Origin: Beaufortia kweichowensis
Lineage: Eukaryota; Chordata; Actinopteri; Cypriniformes; Gastromyzontidae
DNA: 64,000 bases
Reading direction: 5' to 3'
NCBI GenBank assembly: GCA_019155185.1
Contig: CM032797.1
Location: forward strand, 13,564,881-13,628,880
Shown here: in pieces, positions 48,601 through 61,355 of the stretch
Layout: each line of letters opens with the position of its first letter
How positions within the stretch are numbered: position 1 is the first letter of the stretch
Notes under the pieces: generated by a model
Database searches by the model: none
The model's input: only the letters and a program-made list of their open reading frames with translations
Told to the model about the DNA's origin: nothing
Position numbers and translations under genes: made by a program

Positions 48601-51600
48601 CAGAGCAAAACAGTTCTTTGCCGTTGAGTCCTTACATGTCTTATGGCGCAGTAAAAGCGTGTGGCAATCCGGATGGTTTGTAGTTTTTGGCTCATGCGAG
48701 ATTTGGATGGAGCCCCCTCCTCAGGTGGGCGTGGCTGCCGAGAGAAAGCAAGTAAGATCTCAAGCAGTCTCAGTCAGTCTATGGAGCTGATGAGCTGAAA
48801 AATGTCTAGACAGCTTTGGGCAATTGTGTTTTTGTCTCTTTTATACTAGTTACATTAAAGGGTGAGAATAATTCATTTGATACAATTATCTGACTTCAGA
48901 AAGTTTCTTAAAAATAGAAAGAGATGGAAAGAGATTTCACATACATGCATCAAAGAAACACACCGAATATACAGAATGATATTAAATTGTATGATAACAT
49001 GGCTGTTGTACAGTACGTGAGGATACACAATGTCAAAAGAGGATGTTAAGGAAATCACAGTTTAGAAATCAAGGAAACATTCAATAAAATACAGTGACAC
49101 ATGACAATAAAATCTAGTCTGTATATGACACAGATTCACAAATATACAGCTATTCATATCTGTCAGAGAGTATCATATACAGCATTAGGATGTAGATAGA
49201 AAATGTCAAATGGAAGAAAAATAAATGAATACAGAAATATTTCATCATGCCCATAAGAGTAACATGCATATTAACAGAGGAATGTACATGCAAATTGTTC
49301 ACACGCCCTCCATATGTATGAGAGAAGGTGTGAGAGAAACATGACATCAGGTTTGCCTTATGAGAAAAATACTGTAAATACTGTACACATTCTGCCTGCA
49401 AGTCAATAAGATCTTTTTAATTCACAACATATTTTGACACAGTAAATTAAGCGTGTTCAGTTTGTTATTATAACGTGTAAACCATCAAACAAATGCTAAT
49501 GTAATATGAAACTATAATTGTCATTGGTCAATAATATTAATATGCTGGTTCAGTTATCTTCCATCAGCCTCTGAATAATTATTTACAATGGTTCATACCA
49601 CATCACTCTTTACAGACAGAGATCAGTGCACTTGTACTGTAAAACAATACAGGATGTCACCATATAAAGAACACTAAGATTATCAGGTAAAACATATTTC
49701 AATGTTTTATGAATTCCTATCTAAATAAAAGAAAAGAAACTGGGTGGACTTAAGCAAATAAAATCAAGCAAACACTGAATTGAAAGGACACTTTTTAAAA
49801 TAATAATAATGGTGAATGTAGAGAATGGGAACTTTCACACAGGAGAAGAGTATTTTGGAAGGTTATTAATACACAACACACATGAATGAGAAGTAGATGT
49901 TTAAAAATATGATTAGGAAAAGTTATTTCTTTACATTATTTACACATGCAACACATCCAACATGCAAATGAGGTCATTTTCTGATCTATCAAATATGAAC
50001 ATGAGAAAAATCATACACTGAAAACACTTAGCATTGAAACCTCCTTTCAAAGTTTACTGCTGTCTATACACAATATTAAGTAAATGAGAGTTTACCTTTT
50101 CTTTGTCGCTGGCCTCTCTGGCAACAGTGGATCCCTACGAAAGTTGTTTACAACAAAAACTGATTATCAATCTCAAAGATCTGTAATATAGATTTTTGAC
50201 TAGTTGTGTGACTGTAAAAATAAAAACATAAAGTGACAACACAAGCCACATGAATCTGTTTCTCATCAGGAAATGCTCTTACAGAAGTCGAACACTTACC
50301 AGTCTACTACACAAAAATTGAGTTGTGCATGTTTCAGTACAGCAAATATTAAATAGAAACATTTGCAGCTAATGAATGAATCACATTAAAACATCTTGCT
50401 TATCATCACTTACCTTCAGATCATACTTTTTGTAAACAGGCAGGCGATGGCTAAAAACGTTGCGAGTGACGATCATGTAGGTCTCATCTCCGTCCACTGT
50501 GAGGCGATACATGCCCAGAAACTGAGGAAGCAGTGTGTTGCCATGGCACTCAACTATATACTACAGTGGGCAAATGCAAAAAAAAACCACCAGTTTTCAT
50601 CCTACAATGCTCATTTCAGAATAACTCTTAACACAAATACACATTAGGTCTTTATACCTGGTGGTACTTCTTCAGAATGTTGTGCATCTCAGCTACGTCC
50701 TCACTAGTGATGATCTTGATGACATACTTCTTGTTATATGAAGTGTGAAAACGTGCTCCGCTGCGGCCCTGAGCGTCGCTGGGAATCGGAGCCCTGCGTG
50801 TCAGAGAATTCTGCCACGGAAAGAAAGAACGGTGAAGGATTTCACACTGACGACGCTAGACAAGTCTGTACTGTGCTGCCCCCATAAAAGAGTGAAAAGC
50901 CAATGCTGGCACTTCTCCTAGACTGCAGTCTGCAGTCAGCCTGGAATGCCAGACTGTACAGTCTGGGCTCTACTTTTACTGAGCCTCATCACCAGCTGAA
51001 ATATGTTGACAGATTTTGCTCATTCAGATGGAAAGCAGCCTTGACTTGCATTTCTACAGTTTTGCAATTAGCGTACAGTACTGTACAGAAAGATGAGATC
51101 TTCGGGTTTGCATTTATAATTGCTTCATCCAGATAACAGAAGTACTGCTGCTTTACTGTCTGTGCCCTGAGATGACACATTCAGCTTACAGGAGATGTTG
51201 AAAATATGAGGTCTCTGTCTGTGGTTTCGTTTCTTTCCTTGTCTCCAGGAAAGCTTCCTCAATTTAATAAAGCAACCTATATACACTATCCACAAATTAT
51301 TGATTAAAAATAATTAAAAAATTACAGATTAAAAACAGTAACAGCATACAATAAAGTATTTTAATGATGTTCTAAGATATAATGGATGTTGCAGATATTT
51401 ACATTGGATAATGATGCTGAGACTGAGCTTGCACTTGAATGAAATGGTAATGCTGATTCCTACAATCACAGTGCTGGCTCAACAGTAGTGTAAGTGTAGT
51501 ATTGAGGTATTCTGGGAGATGAGCCAAAATCAATAAATTCAACAAACTCTCTGTTTTCAGCGTTTGGCATATCAAGGTTTTCTGGGGCTGAAAGATCTGA

Positions 51601-54600
51601 TCATTCGATCTTTGGTAGAAACTTAAAACCTAATATTATTGCATGGGGTTGAGAAACATGAAGGCTAAACTTCCAAACAAAATAAACAGTCTCTCTTTGA
51701 ACTTCCGTAACTTTGTGACATAAGCATAGATGTAGATTTAAGTAGATTTGGAAGATAATTTAAATATAGAGTATTATGAGGGTGTAGAAAAAGCATTGCA
51801 CGATTAGAAATCAAGGAGAAGTACAGCATGTTTGATTTATGAAAGGACAACTAGACACACTTTTCTAAAATTCTCACAGGCCAACAGATACTAATAATTT
51901 ATTTCAAGAAATGAAAATCATTTTTTGTATTTGAAAGAAAAAAAAGTATTTGAAAGACTGGATAGTGGTTATAAAAGGTTTTTTCATAAAACACTTATAT
52001 TTATATACATTTATTTATTTCTAACATCATAAACAGACATTATGAGAAAAAAGATAAATTGACTCTTTCCAAGGACTGGTATACCTGAAATTCCTGATCA
52101 TCAATGGAGAACCTCTCTCTCAGATTGCGGAAGACAAGAGGACAGTACTCCTTAAACTTGAAATGGCTTGGCATGTTCTCTCTATAAAAGCAGAAAGACA
52201 CAAAACCGACAACTAACAAAAGCAAAGCAACAAACACGCACATAACAAAAGATCACTGTAATTTCAACAGCATCTTACTTGTTGAAGAGGTGGTTGTCCA
52301 CCTTGATCTTAGAGTTGGCTTTAAAGTCATCAGGCATCAGCATAACAGGAATCTGGATGTGACTGAGTTCATTTATCTGAAAGCAAACAACCCAAAGTGT
52401 TTGAGTACGTAAAGAAAAGAGCAAATCAATAATCATATCAAATTACAACATTATACTTTAACAGCTGTAAGTAAATCAAAAAGGTTGATTTTGACTACAG
52501 GAGAACTAAATGCCTCTGGACCTGCTCCAAATGAAATCAAAAACCTTTTTTAATTTACAGAAAACTAGCTGCAGTACAGGGCCATTCCTCAAAATGTGCT
52601 GCACTGTTGAATCACAGCCAAGAAACAAGTTCCTTTCAGTGCTAACAGCAGGAGTGAATAACAGTGCAACACGGTGAGCATTACTTATGAGCCTGGACCG
52701 GCCACTTCCTATTATATGCTTCTAAATAATTTAATACAAGTCACGTGTTAGAGGCAATAGCCTAGACATGTTTTAGATTGATAGTGATACATCACTGACT
52801 AACGTGCTTACCTATATAAGAATAGCCTTGAGATTTCAACACAAGCATATTTCAAAATCGGGTGCACGTGTTCTGAATGCTGGAATTCAACCTGCAGTAT
52901 TCACACTTCCTTTAATCATATAAACACACACAGGCGCTATGACGTATTGTGTGTATGCAGAAAGCTATTTTTGCGCATTTTCCTGCTTCCATCTGTCCCC
53001 GCATCAGGGGGTGTCGACATGTCTATTAAGAAGCCTTTCACTCAATAAAGCGTGCTAGGTTGCTAAATAGATGTACAATGTGTTCATTAAGAAAACAACA
53101 GATTTATGTTTCACAAAATACATACTTGGCAACCGGGTAAGTTATACGAATCGCTATCTTCTACAGTCTAATTCTGCATATGTCACAGCGGAGATGCAAA
53201 GCTGTAATGCAGATTGCTGAAGAGAGAAAGAGGGACCAGTGAAGCAAGAGAAAGAGACTGAACAGACCAATAAGAAAAGAGGGCAGCAGGTTCACACAGA
53301 GCAGCACTGAAGCATCAGCCGCTGAGAATGGGAAAGGACAAGCCAGGGTCAACTAGCTTCAGCTGTCTGGCACAAACACGACCCATCCATTCAGTTATAC
53401 AGTAAAGTATGTGATTCAGAGTAAAACTTATCACGTTTTTTGCCCCACATTCATTATGAAATGTATATAATTTGGTAATCAATATTTTAATGTCACATAT
53501 GCATGATACAGTAAATATGAAAATTGAACTAATACTGCTAAAACAGAAAAACTGCAATGCAGTTTTGGTACTGACACAGCGGCAAAAATGATGTAGCCTG
53601 TTTATGGTCTAAAAAGAATTGTGTCCATGTAATTACATGCAGATATACAGGGTATGTGATGTAGTGGCTCTGTACACCCCCACCCCTTTACACTTGGTTA
53701 CATAATCAAAGTACAATTTCATTGGATAAAGCCATTGAGATTAATCAAGCAAGCGACCAGAGGCTTTTGCGGGGGAAGAGAACGTGTGATTTCTATGCAA
53801 CAAATCCAGTGTGAAACATATTCGTCAAGACACAGAGCCGTTAAGTGCAATTTTTTACATTGTATTTTTAAATCGGACCTAAAATTATACCATCACTGGA
53901 GTCTTTTTTTTAACCTGACTAGCACATAAGGCTTATCACCCAGTTTACATAACACAGTGCTACTACACATTCACACCTAAGGCATCTGATGATGGTTCCT
54001 TACGGGCTGAAGAAATCTGAAGAAATAGGTTAACTGAGTGTGTTTTGGGGCTTGTTCCATTTCAGTCTCTAGTTAAGGTAATTTCTCCTTCCTGCCATTA
54101 AGCAAGTTCCTTCACTAAGACTTAAGTTATACCTCTGAGACTCATATCAAGCCTCTTTAAGGGAGGTCAATTCACTCAGCCACTATGTGGAATGCCCCTG
54201 GGCACCAATTTGCTTGAACAGAGACAAACTCAAATTATTCAACACTTGCTCAAGATTAGGTAACAACAACATATTTTAAATCAGGAATACAAAACTGACA
54301 ACAACGGTGACTGATTTACCGTTACGTCTTCTATTCATATATGTACAAGTTGCAGTGCTCTTACGTAAACATGAAAAAGCTTATGAGTCAGTGCTCAATG
54401 ACAGGATAAGAAACGATGGGTGGAGAAAAAACTGAAGATGGGGGGATTAGATAAGAGAAGGAGTAGTGGGAATGAATCTTGAAGATTAAGGCAAAAAGCA
54501 GCATGAAGAATTCGATTGATGTTAAAAGCAAGATGATATGAGTTATATGTAGTGAAGGGAGTGGTTCTACTGGCCTAAATTTTAAAAATAGGCTAAACCC

Positions 54601-56126
54601 AAAGGCAATATTCCTGCATTTATAAGGTCAAAACCGCCATTGAGAATGCCAATACATTTAAACATGCTAGATGGACAGGGAAGAATGTGTTTATGATGTT
54701 TGGGAGAATAAACTTGTGGGCAACTCTGATTCACTTATACATTGTGATGTTATTCCACACCTACACACAATGACTAACAGAAAATTATTTTTTAATGATT
54801 TTTATGAGTTGAAGCCAAGAATGTTGGAGATATTGATTTATGTCTTTTAGTCTTCAGGGCAGATGAGAACATGAGTCAGAAGGTCATTCTAACTATCTCG
54901 CCAGACACCTGGAAGAGTAAAGTGGGATGCTGACACAGTTGTTTCTGTGTTATTTTTTAACCAAGGAACTTACATATGCATGTAAGAGTCTGCTTTTGAC
55001 AGTGTTAGTTTTATTTTAAGTCAAGATAAAGTCATGAAATTATCAAAACATTGAACTATCATGCTATGACACAGTCAAAAGGGTCTTGTTTATATGTCCT
55101 ACGAAATAAATTAGCTGACGCATTCATAAATTACTGTAATAAGTATTAGATTCTGTAATAGAAATCTTGTGGGCCAGGATGCTGGGATAGGCTCCAGCCC
55201 CCCACAACCCTGAAGATGACAAGAAGGTTGGGAGAAAAGATAGATGGTGTAACGTCCAAGGCTGAATGGAAGTTATTATGCACAGCATTCTTAACAGACA
55301 ACAAAACACTGCCATATGATTCTATGGTAATGTCACATACATTTTGTTTCTACTTTATCTATTCTACATCTGATAAACAAAGACAAAGGAAAGTTTCTCT
55401 CAATGCTTGTTGGAAAAGCTGTACCGACTGCACACCACAGAGTGGTAACAACTAATAATTTTGTGCATCTTGCATGTGCATTAGAGCAACAACACAAGAC
55501 ATCCAGATTCCCAGGAGATCAATTAATGCTTGTCAGATACCTGGAAACCAGCAAGTCCCATTGGGAAATCTTGCTTTAAATGTGCCTTGTTGTTTTAAAA
55601 GCACACAGTTGGGTCCAACAGTTGGGTTGGGTTTGTCCAACAGTTAGTCAAATAACACTTTTTACTTATTAACAATATGAAATGGAAACACGAAAAAGCT
55701 CTGTTAGTAGCTGGAAAATATTAAGAACTATAAAAATCTTAGGTTTTCTTGCAGCAACAAGGACCTAAAAACCATCTGCAGTCTAGTTAGTCATTCAGGC
55801 TCAAGCACGGGCTCATCTAAGCCAACACTTGCTTTTCTTGCGGACACGATCATCTGTAAAGAACCAATTCATGCAGGCAGTAACAAAGTCACGCATGGAG
55901 AAATACAAAAACTGTCACATGTGCTTTCAATCATCTCAGGCACAGCATCACTGCTGTTATAAACCCACAACAAAAGCCTTACCGAGTGGTTCACTCCCCA
56001 CATTATCACGCTGAGCAGCGGGTCGCTGGCCCGGAACAACTTCACCTTCTGCGACACGAAATGTTTCTTCTTGGTTTTGGTTTTGCTGGCGATGGATGCA
56101 ACAAGGTTGCTGGCTGCAGAGGCCAT
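45654..56126 (-). CDS. pip4k2a: Phosphatidylinositol 5-phosphate 4-kinase type 2 alpha
   Basis: Lipid kinase that turns PI5P into PI(4,5)P2. Ten exons, all in phase, give 409 residues (human 406): 55983-56126, 52279-52376, 52085-52181, 50658-50810, 50414-50560, 50096-50134, 47423-47536, 46665-46917, 45851-45954, 45654-45734. Visible: N-terminal SKTKTKKKHFVSQKVKLFRA, MPSHFKFKEYCPLVFRNLRE, SLTRRAP, YDLKGSTVAREASDKEK, MDYSLLVGIHDVERG, the acidic type II insert, catalytic-core strand VIDIL (metal-binding Asp) and the activation loop [20 protein letters not shown]. The Ala in HGAGAE, in place of the type I Glu, supports PI5P specificity. The acidic insert differs most from mammals. Start context is a CpG-rich promoter. 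The alpha rather than beta or gamma call rests on the overall sequence and on the bmi1 neighbour. One teleost duplicate; which is unclear. Confidence 0.96.
46418..46590. mobile_element. MITE relic rich in AACCCAAC/GTTGGGT words
   Basis: AACCCATTGTTGAGTCAAAA, GACAAACCCAACCGTGGGGT and TTAAATCAACCAGAAAA, followed by CCCAACAGTTTTTGTTTTTT, fit a common fish MITE pattern (AACCCAACGTTGGGTCAAAA...GTTGGGTTAAATCAACCC). In pip4k2a intron 8. Ends unclear. Confidence 0.55.
47046..47200 (-). mobile_element. Fish SINE relic
   Basis: Plus strand shows TTACATTTATGAATTTTTGG, then CAGATGCTTTTATCCAAAGC and AACTTACAGAGTGCATTTAA, the reverse of the SINE tail, then GTGAGACTCAAACTTATAAC, a decayed reverse B-box. 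Lies in pip4k2a intron 7. Confidence 0.7.
48636..48734 (-). other. Candidate 33-codon cassette exon of pip4k2a
   Basis: In intron 6 (phase 0) between exon 6 (ends GAC AAA GAA AAG) and exon 7 (starts ACC AAG GAG). A pyrimidine-rich acceptor (TTGCTTTCTCTCGGCAG) precedes 99 nt without a stop in the required frame, closed by a strong donor (CAT/GTAAGG). Translation runs PRPPEEGAPSKSR, then MSQKLQTIRIATR, then FYCAIRH. GC content is clearly above the intron around it. Inclusion would add 33 residues after ASDKEK, keeping the kinase frame. I do not recognise the peptide and do not know of this exon in mammals. Confidence 0.5.
55172..55247 (+). mobile_element. Fish LINE 3'-end-like fragment
   Basis: GGATGCTGGGATAGGCTCCA then GCCCCCCACAACCCTGAAGA and TGACAAGAAGGTTGG resemble the conserved tail GGATAGGCTCCAGCCCCCCG...CCCTGAAAAGGACAAGCGGT of a fish retrotransposon. 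The A-rich end and GATGG words follow. In pip4k2a intron 1. Confidence 0.6.
55610..55660. repeat. Short GTTGGGT repeat remnant
   Basis: GTTGGGTCCAACAGTTGGGT followed by TGGGTTTGTCCAACAGTTAG carries the same words as the MITE relic at 46418. Too short to place. Confidence 0.4.
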
Positions 56127-56450
56127 GTTCAGTTAGCAGATGAATGAAATCCCTCTCCTCTCGTGACACTGTGCGCTACTAGCGGGCGATGTCTCGACAC
56201 GAGCTGTTGAGTATCAGCAGCGCCCAGCCGGATCTTGACATGCAATTGCCTTTCTGTATTTAACGCATCACGTCCGTGCATCCCTCTGCAAACGCGCAGC
56301 GATGCCAAACTCTCAGAAAGTCCCCTTTCCACCAACGCAAAGCGGCTAACTGCTAGCTGTCATTGACGTTAGCTTGAAGGTTACAGTTGGCTGTGCGCGC
56401 TGCCGACCCGTTGACACACACAGCTTTGCAAACTAAATTGTAAGCACGCC
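56127..56450 (-). promoter_or_regulatory. Probable pip4k2a promoter
   Basis: Raised CpG content upstream of the start codon (GAAACGCGCAGCG-type words near 56290 read on plus as CAAACGCGCAGCG, and GCTGTGCGCGCTGCCGACCC near 56390). No TATA box seen. The exact start is unknown. Confidence 0.4.
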
Positions 56451-58127
56451 CTTCAAGACATCCCATATGCTCAAATCAATGATATCCTTGTCAGTCATGT
56501 GAATGAACAGTAATTCTAATATAATAAAGACAGGAACAGACGGAAGGAAACCCGTAGATGCCGATATATATCACTTCTTTCTAAAGGTGTTCCGCCTGAT
56601 TTAAATCATGGTGTAACCCGTAAACTAACCGTCTCCCTGACAAATCTCTCGATGGCGAACGGAATTAATCGACACCTGCCGATATTTATAATAAAACTAA
56701 AGCAACGGAGACCGGGTGTCTGCGCGATACACTGCGTCTGCACGCGTCAGACTCTCGGTGACAGTTACGTCTCTGAGCTCAGCTCAGCATCTTCACACAT
56801 AAATCTTGCGTTTCACGTAAAGCTATAGACCTGGCGCCACTCCTGGATAAATAAGGTACAGAACGGTACAAATCTGGTTTTGTAACAGTAACCAGTTACT
56901 GGTTTACTAAATGGGCTTGATTTTTGGTTAATAAATCTGGATCTTTAAAGATTAAATTAAACATACATGAGGAGTCTACATCTATACTGTGTAATAATGT
57001 ATTTAACAGAAGTTGCCGGGGACTTAAAACAAATAAATTATGCGTATGTAACGTACCTGCCGGGTAGAAAAAAATACGTTGGCGGATAATAATATTTGTA
57101 TATTATTAATGTTCTTGTCTAAAATGTCTATTATGTCTTTTATGTTAACATGTTACGCATTGCTTTCTTTTTATTTGGGTTTAAGGAAAGTCGACATAAT
57201 TTATCCATAGCTTATAATTTTCCCATATGTATCTTCACGTATACATATGTATCTTTATTCATAGCTTATAAATTTCTAGTAATTTGCTCATGGTGTGGAA
57301 ATGACATGGCAAAACCATGCAGATATCTTTATTTTAATGAAAAATAAATGTCAGCCTACCATATTTCTGCAGGAATCAAACGTGCTTTCAAAGAAAAAGT
57401 TGACTATTGTATTTAATTAGATATTTAAAGGGCAATAAAGTTTGCAAGTAGTGCAGGCAATTAAAATTGTGTCATAATTGTCAATCTTTTTATCGTTGTT
57501 CCTACACGATCCTACATATTTTACATGTAAGATTGAATAGACACTGTCTGTATTATACTGCCCTCTTTTGGTATCACTGTGTTACAGTTCTGAAGGACTT
57601 ACTCAGCAGACCATTATTCAATATTTCCTCTTATAAATGAGTAAATATTACTGAAATCCTCTATTATTCATTAATGCATTCGTAATGCATTAATGCAAGT
57701 TTTCATCTGAATGAGGAGAACAAACATAAATAATGAGACACTGAAACAGTTCACATCTTCTCTTGTCCTATAGACCTCTTTTTGTAAATCATTTTGTAAG
57801 ACCTGATGCACTGCCTGTTTCACAAAAGATCGTAGCTCTTATGTAAATTAATTTCATGATTTATTTCGCCTCGTCGTCCTTTTAGAGAACAGCGAGCTGT
57901 TTGAAGGCTCGTGCATCAGTCTCAGTGGGTGATGCTTTGGTGAAGATCTCACGCGCGTCTGTACTCCAGCACCCTCACTGCGCTGATAAACACACGAGTT
58001 TAATGCTCTGCGACACAATCACAACGCGTCCTGCAGCAAACCACACAAAGACATTTTAAAACAAGTCGGATAAGCGAGTTATCGTGGAAGTTATGCAATT
58101 TTTCTGGACCATCGCAACAGCTTCAAA
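56451..58127. other. Divergent intergenic region and nebl 5' flank
   Basis: Between the pip4k2a and nebl starts. 56700-56800 is CpG-rich, then comes AT-rich DNA, then a CpG-rich stretch at 57870-58127 (GCCTCGTCGTCC, TCTCACGCGCGTC) that is the likely nebl promoter and 5' UTR. A weak CTCF-like word stands at 57557. No coding exon seen. Confidence 0.5.
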
Positions 58128-60740
58128 ATGAATCCTCATTGCGCGCGCTGTGGGAAAATTGTCTACGCAACAGAGAAGGTGAACTGTCTGGACAAGGTAT
58201 TTCTCATACTTTCTGAGACTTATAAGCAAAACTGACAAATTCGTGTTAACATTCGTTACATAAATGCATTTTATTTCACGTTTTGTTATAGTATTGGCAC
58301 AAAGGATGCTTCCATTGTGAGGTGTGTAAAATGACTCTCAACATGAATAACTACAAGGGATACGAGAAGAAGCCCTACTGCAACGCGTATGTCACTGTCT
58401 GTGGTTTAAAGAAACTGTTTAACAAGTAACTTGCATGTATTTTGTCGTAAAACAGCGGTTAATACATATGATTAAAAAAATAAATGTTCAGCAATGTGCT
58501 AATTTCTATGTACTGTATTAGTTAAAAGTTTATAATGTATTTCTTACGAAAATTAGCTATGGCTTTATAACAGTAATCATATTTGTTTATTGATATTTGT
58601 AGTAAAACTATGCTTACACAAACGGTGATCAATGGCAATCACAAAAAGTAGTTATACTTTTACTATAATAAACCCATGGTTAATTTTTTTTATGGATAAA
58701 TATGTATTTATCACCGTGTCTGGCTCTGAAAACCCCCAAACACCACAAATGTCTTTCACCTTCTTTCTCCTAAAAGGCACTACCCAAAACAGACCTTTAC
58801 AATAGTGACAGACACCCCTGAGAACCTTCGGCTGAGACAGCAAAGTGAGCTCCAAAGTCAGGTAACTCACATGCCAACTATATATGTGGGGTTGGATGAC
58901 GTAATCACATGATTAAATCATATTGAGAGATTATCCTAGGGCCATTTATCTCATAGATGTTATTTTTAGCTGGTACATAAATAATATAAGAACATCTTGA
59001 GTTGTGTTGGAATAATACGAGATGGGTGAGTGTTTTGATCATTGCCAGTATGGGATTGGGTGTGATGCTTTGAGGTCAGCATGGAGAAAAGCAAGGCAGC
59101 TGTCTACTCTGTGGTGCACTGGCAGATCCCCTCCGCTTCTCCACCTGGCAGCAATGATCCTGCCAACTCCATACTGTGGGCAACCCAATCCTGGCATTTT
59201 GACAGAAACTTTATTTTGCTAAGGGATCGGTCAGCATCTATGAAAATGTGTTTTGTGTCCTTGCAAACATTTCCTTCTGTTGAACTTAGTTGTGTGTTTC
59301 TGTCTGGCTGTCTTGACATCCTTTACCTATTCTTGTTTGTTTATGTCTGTGGAATACTAATTATAATTTTTAACTTACCAATTACATATTAGACATTAAT
59401 TAATCAACCATCAGTATTAGTATTGCTCATAATTAAGATTATTAATTTAGCCAATGTAAGCAATTAGAACAACATGTTTTTCAATAGAAATAACCTATTT
59501 TACATGGCACAACACTTTTGTTCATAGAAAATTACAGTGCATTCAAGAAATACATTTTCTCAGTGTGTGTGTTTCACAACCTGCTAATGCAATGCTCTAC
59601 AAATTGAGCTACACAGGATCCTGTTGAGATGTGCCTTAGGATTTTAACCTGGCAGATAAAATGGGGGAAAATTCCCAAAGGCCCATAATATCATAGAGAC
59701 TTAGGGGTGGGCTCGATTAACTGGGCTAGTAAATACATAAACACTCTAGCAAACACAAAGTGGCAACAACCATTGAGAAAACCTTATAGCAAATCTTAAC
59801 AAATCTACTTATTCCTTGATCTACAGGTCAAGTACAAGAAGGATTTTGAACAGAGCAAGGGTCGGGGTCTCAAATTTGTCCTTGATACCCCAGAGATACA
59901 GAGATTGAGGAAGGCCCAGGATCAGATTAGTAATGTATGCTGTAAAATTAACATACCCTAATATGATAATGACAACAAATTAATGTGATGCATTTTGATT
60001 CTTGCAGGCAAAGTATCATAAAGATTTCGAAACGTCAGGTTTGCATGGGGTCACTCAGGGAATGCACCTGGTACAGGCTCAGATGAAACCCAATCATGAG
60101 ACGACGGGGAACAGTACGCAGAAGGGCGTCCATCAGTACATCATGGAGTTGGATCGAAGACCTGGTGTCATTGTGGGTAAGTTCTCCTACGTGAAAACCT
60201 AACAGCATCAGAAACATTATAAATGAGTCAAAATGAAACACTTACACCTGTAAAATATTATAAATGTAAATGTTAAAAAGCATCTCCACAAGTGTTATCA
60301 TTACATAAACACAACCTTTAGTACATTATTACTATGGTTTTCTTTTAGCTCCTGTACTTCCTGGTGCATATTATCCCAGCGGACACACCCAAGGGCCCAT
60401 GGGTTACATGCACCAAACCAGCATGCATTCACTGAGGTCAATGCAGCTGAGGTCACAGCACACAATCATGGTGAGTCCCAAATATTCCTTTACATTTCAA
60501 TGTCTCAATGTCACTTATTCTAAAATTGCATTTATATGTAACATGAACAAACCTGGTCTCCAGACTGTATACAGGGCCCTGTATGACTATACAGCACAGG
60601 ATTATGATGAGGTGTCTTTCCGGGACGGTGATATCATTCATAACGTGCAACCGATCGATGATGGCTGGTTGTACGGAACGGTACAGAGGACTGGGAGATC
60701 GGGTATGCTGCCTGCCAACTATGTAGAGGGCATGCGCTAG
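58128..60740 (+). CDS. nebl: LIM-nebulette (LASP2-type) actin-binding protein
   Basis: LIM and SH3 adaptor that binds F-actin and alpha-actinin at focal adhesions and Z-lines. Seven exons, all in phase, give 274 residues (human LIM-nebulette 270): 58128-58196, 58292-58386, 58777-58861, 59827-59934, 60008-60176, 60349-60470, 60564-60740. Residues 5-56 form the LIM domain (CARC, HCEVCKMTLNMNNYKGYEKK, YCNA). Nebulin-type repeats follow: VKYKKDFEQSKGRG and AKYHKDFE. The linker GVHQYIMELDRRPGVIV and GYMHQTSMHSLRSMQ separate this gene from LASP1. The C-terminal SH3 has ALYDYTAQDYDEVSF, GWLYGTVQRTGRSGMLPANY. The third nebulin repeat is degenerate. The gene is very compact. It is divergent to pip4k2a and tail-to-tail with riok1. 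Confidence 0.93.
59534..59617 (-). mobile_element. Fish SINE relic
   Basis: ACAGTGCATTCAAGAAATAC, then CTAATGCAATGCTCTACAAA and TTGAGCTACACAGG, is the reverse of a tRNA-headed fish SINE (compare GCTCTACCAATTGAGCTACA). Lies in nebl intron 3. Confidence 0.65.
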
Positions 60741-61355
60741 ATGTCAGAGATCTCACACCCACAGAGCTACAAATGAAACACTACAGCATCATTGTTTATA
60801 GACAACAAATGCTTGTAAATGGTCACAGGTAGATCTCTATTTTAATAGTGCTAATTGTTCCACTTTGTATGTGTTTATAATGTCTCTCATTTTGTAACAA
60901 CTTGCAGTTTCAGTAACATAAATGTGAATGTAACTCAGTGAATAGTTTTGTACCAATACGGTATTTACTTGATAACTGACTGTTAAAAAAAAAAAAAAAT
61001 TGTGAAGAGACAAGACGTACAGAGGACATTTTTACTTGCATGTCTTTGTTGCCATGAAAAACTGAATAATTGTGTAAACTGCACTGCACAGTGTGTATTA
61101 AATAATACCAGTATAACAACATTAAGAAATTCTCTTTCTCTTCTTCTCCCAATGTTCAAGCTGTGAGATAATTGAGATTTATTACATGATTAATTTTTTA
61201 TAAACTTTATTAAAACTGCTGATGATGCTGACAGCATATGTAGTAGGGGCTGACACTTCATCATTAGTAATTAAGTCCCACAGCCTGATTTAATCTGGAT
61301 GCCATTCCTCTATTAGTCATCCCAAGTTTCGGTTACAGCTTCAGTTCTTCAGTCC
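60741..61355. terminator. Tail-to-tail 3' UTRs of nebl and riok1
   Basis: The nebl 3' UTR has an ATTAAA at 61097-61102. On the minus strand, riok1 has AATAAA (plus TTTATT) at 61206-61211. The two transcripts therefore end within about 150 bases of each other and may overlap. A poly(A) run of about 14 lies at 60986-60999. Confidence 0.5.

Noticed and set aside
59081..59392. Open frame of 103 codons in nebl intron 3, GC-richer at its start
   Set aside because: No nebulin-repeat pattern and no good acceptor/donor pair in phase 0; the end becomes Phe/Leu-rich and looks random.
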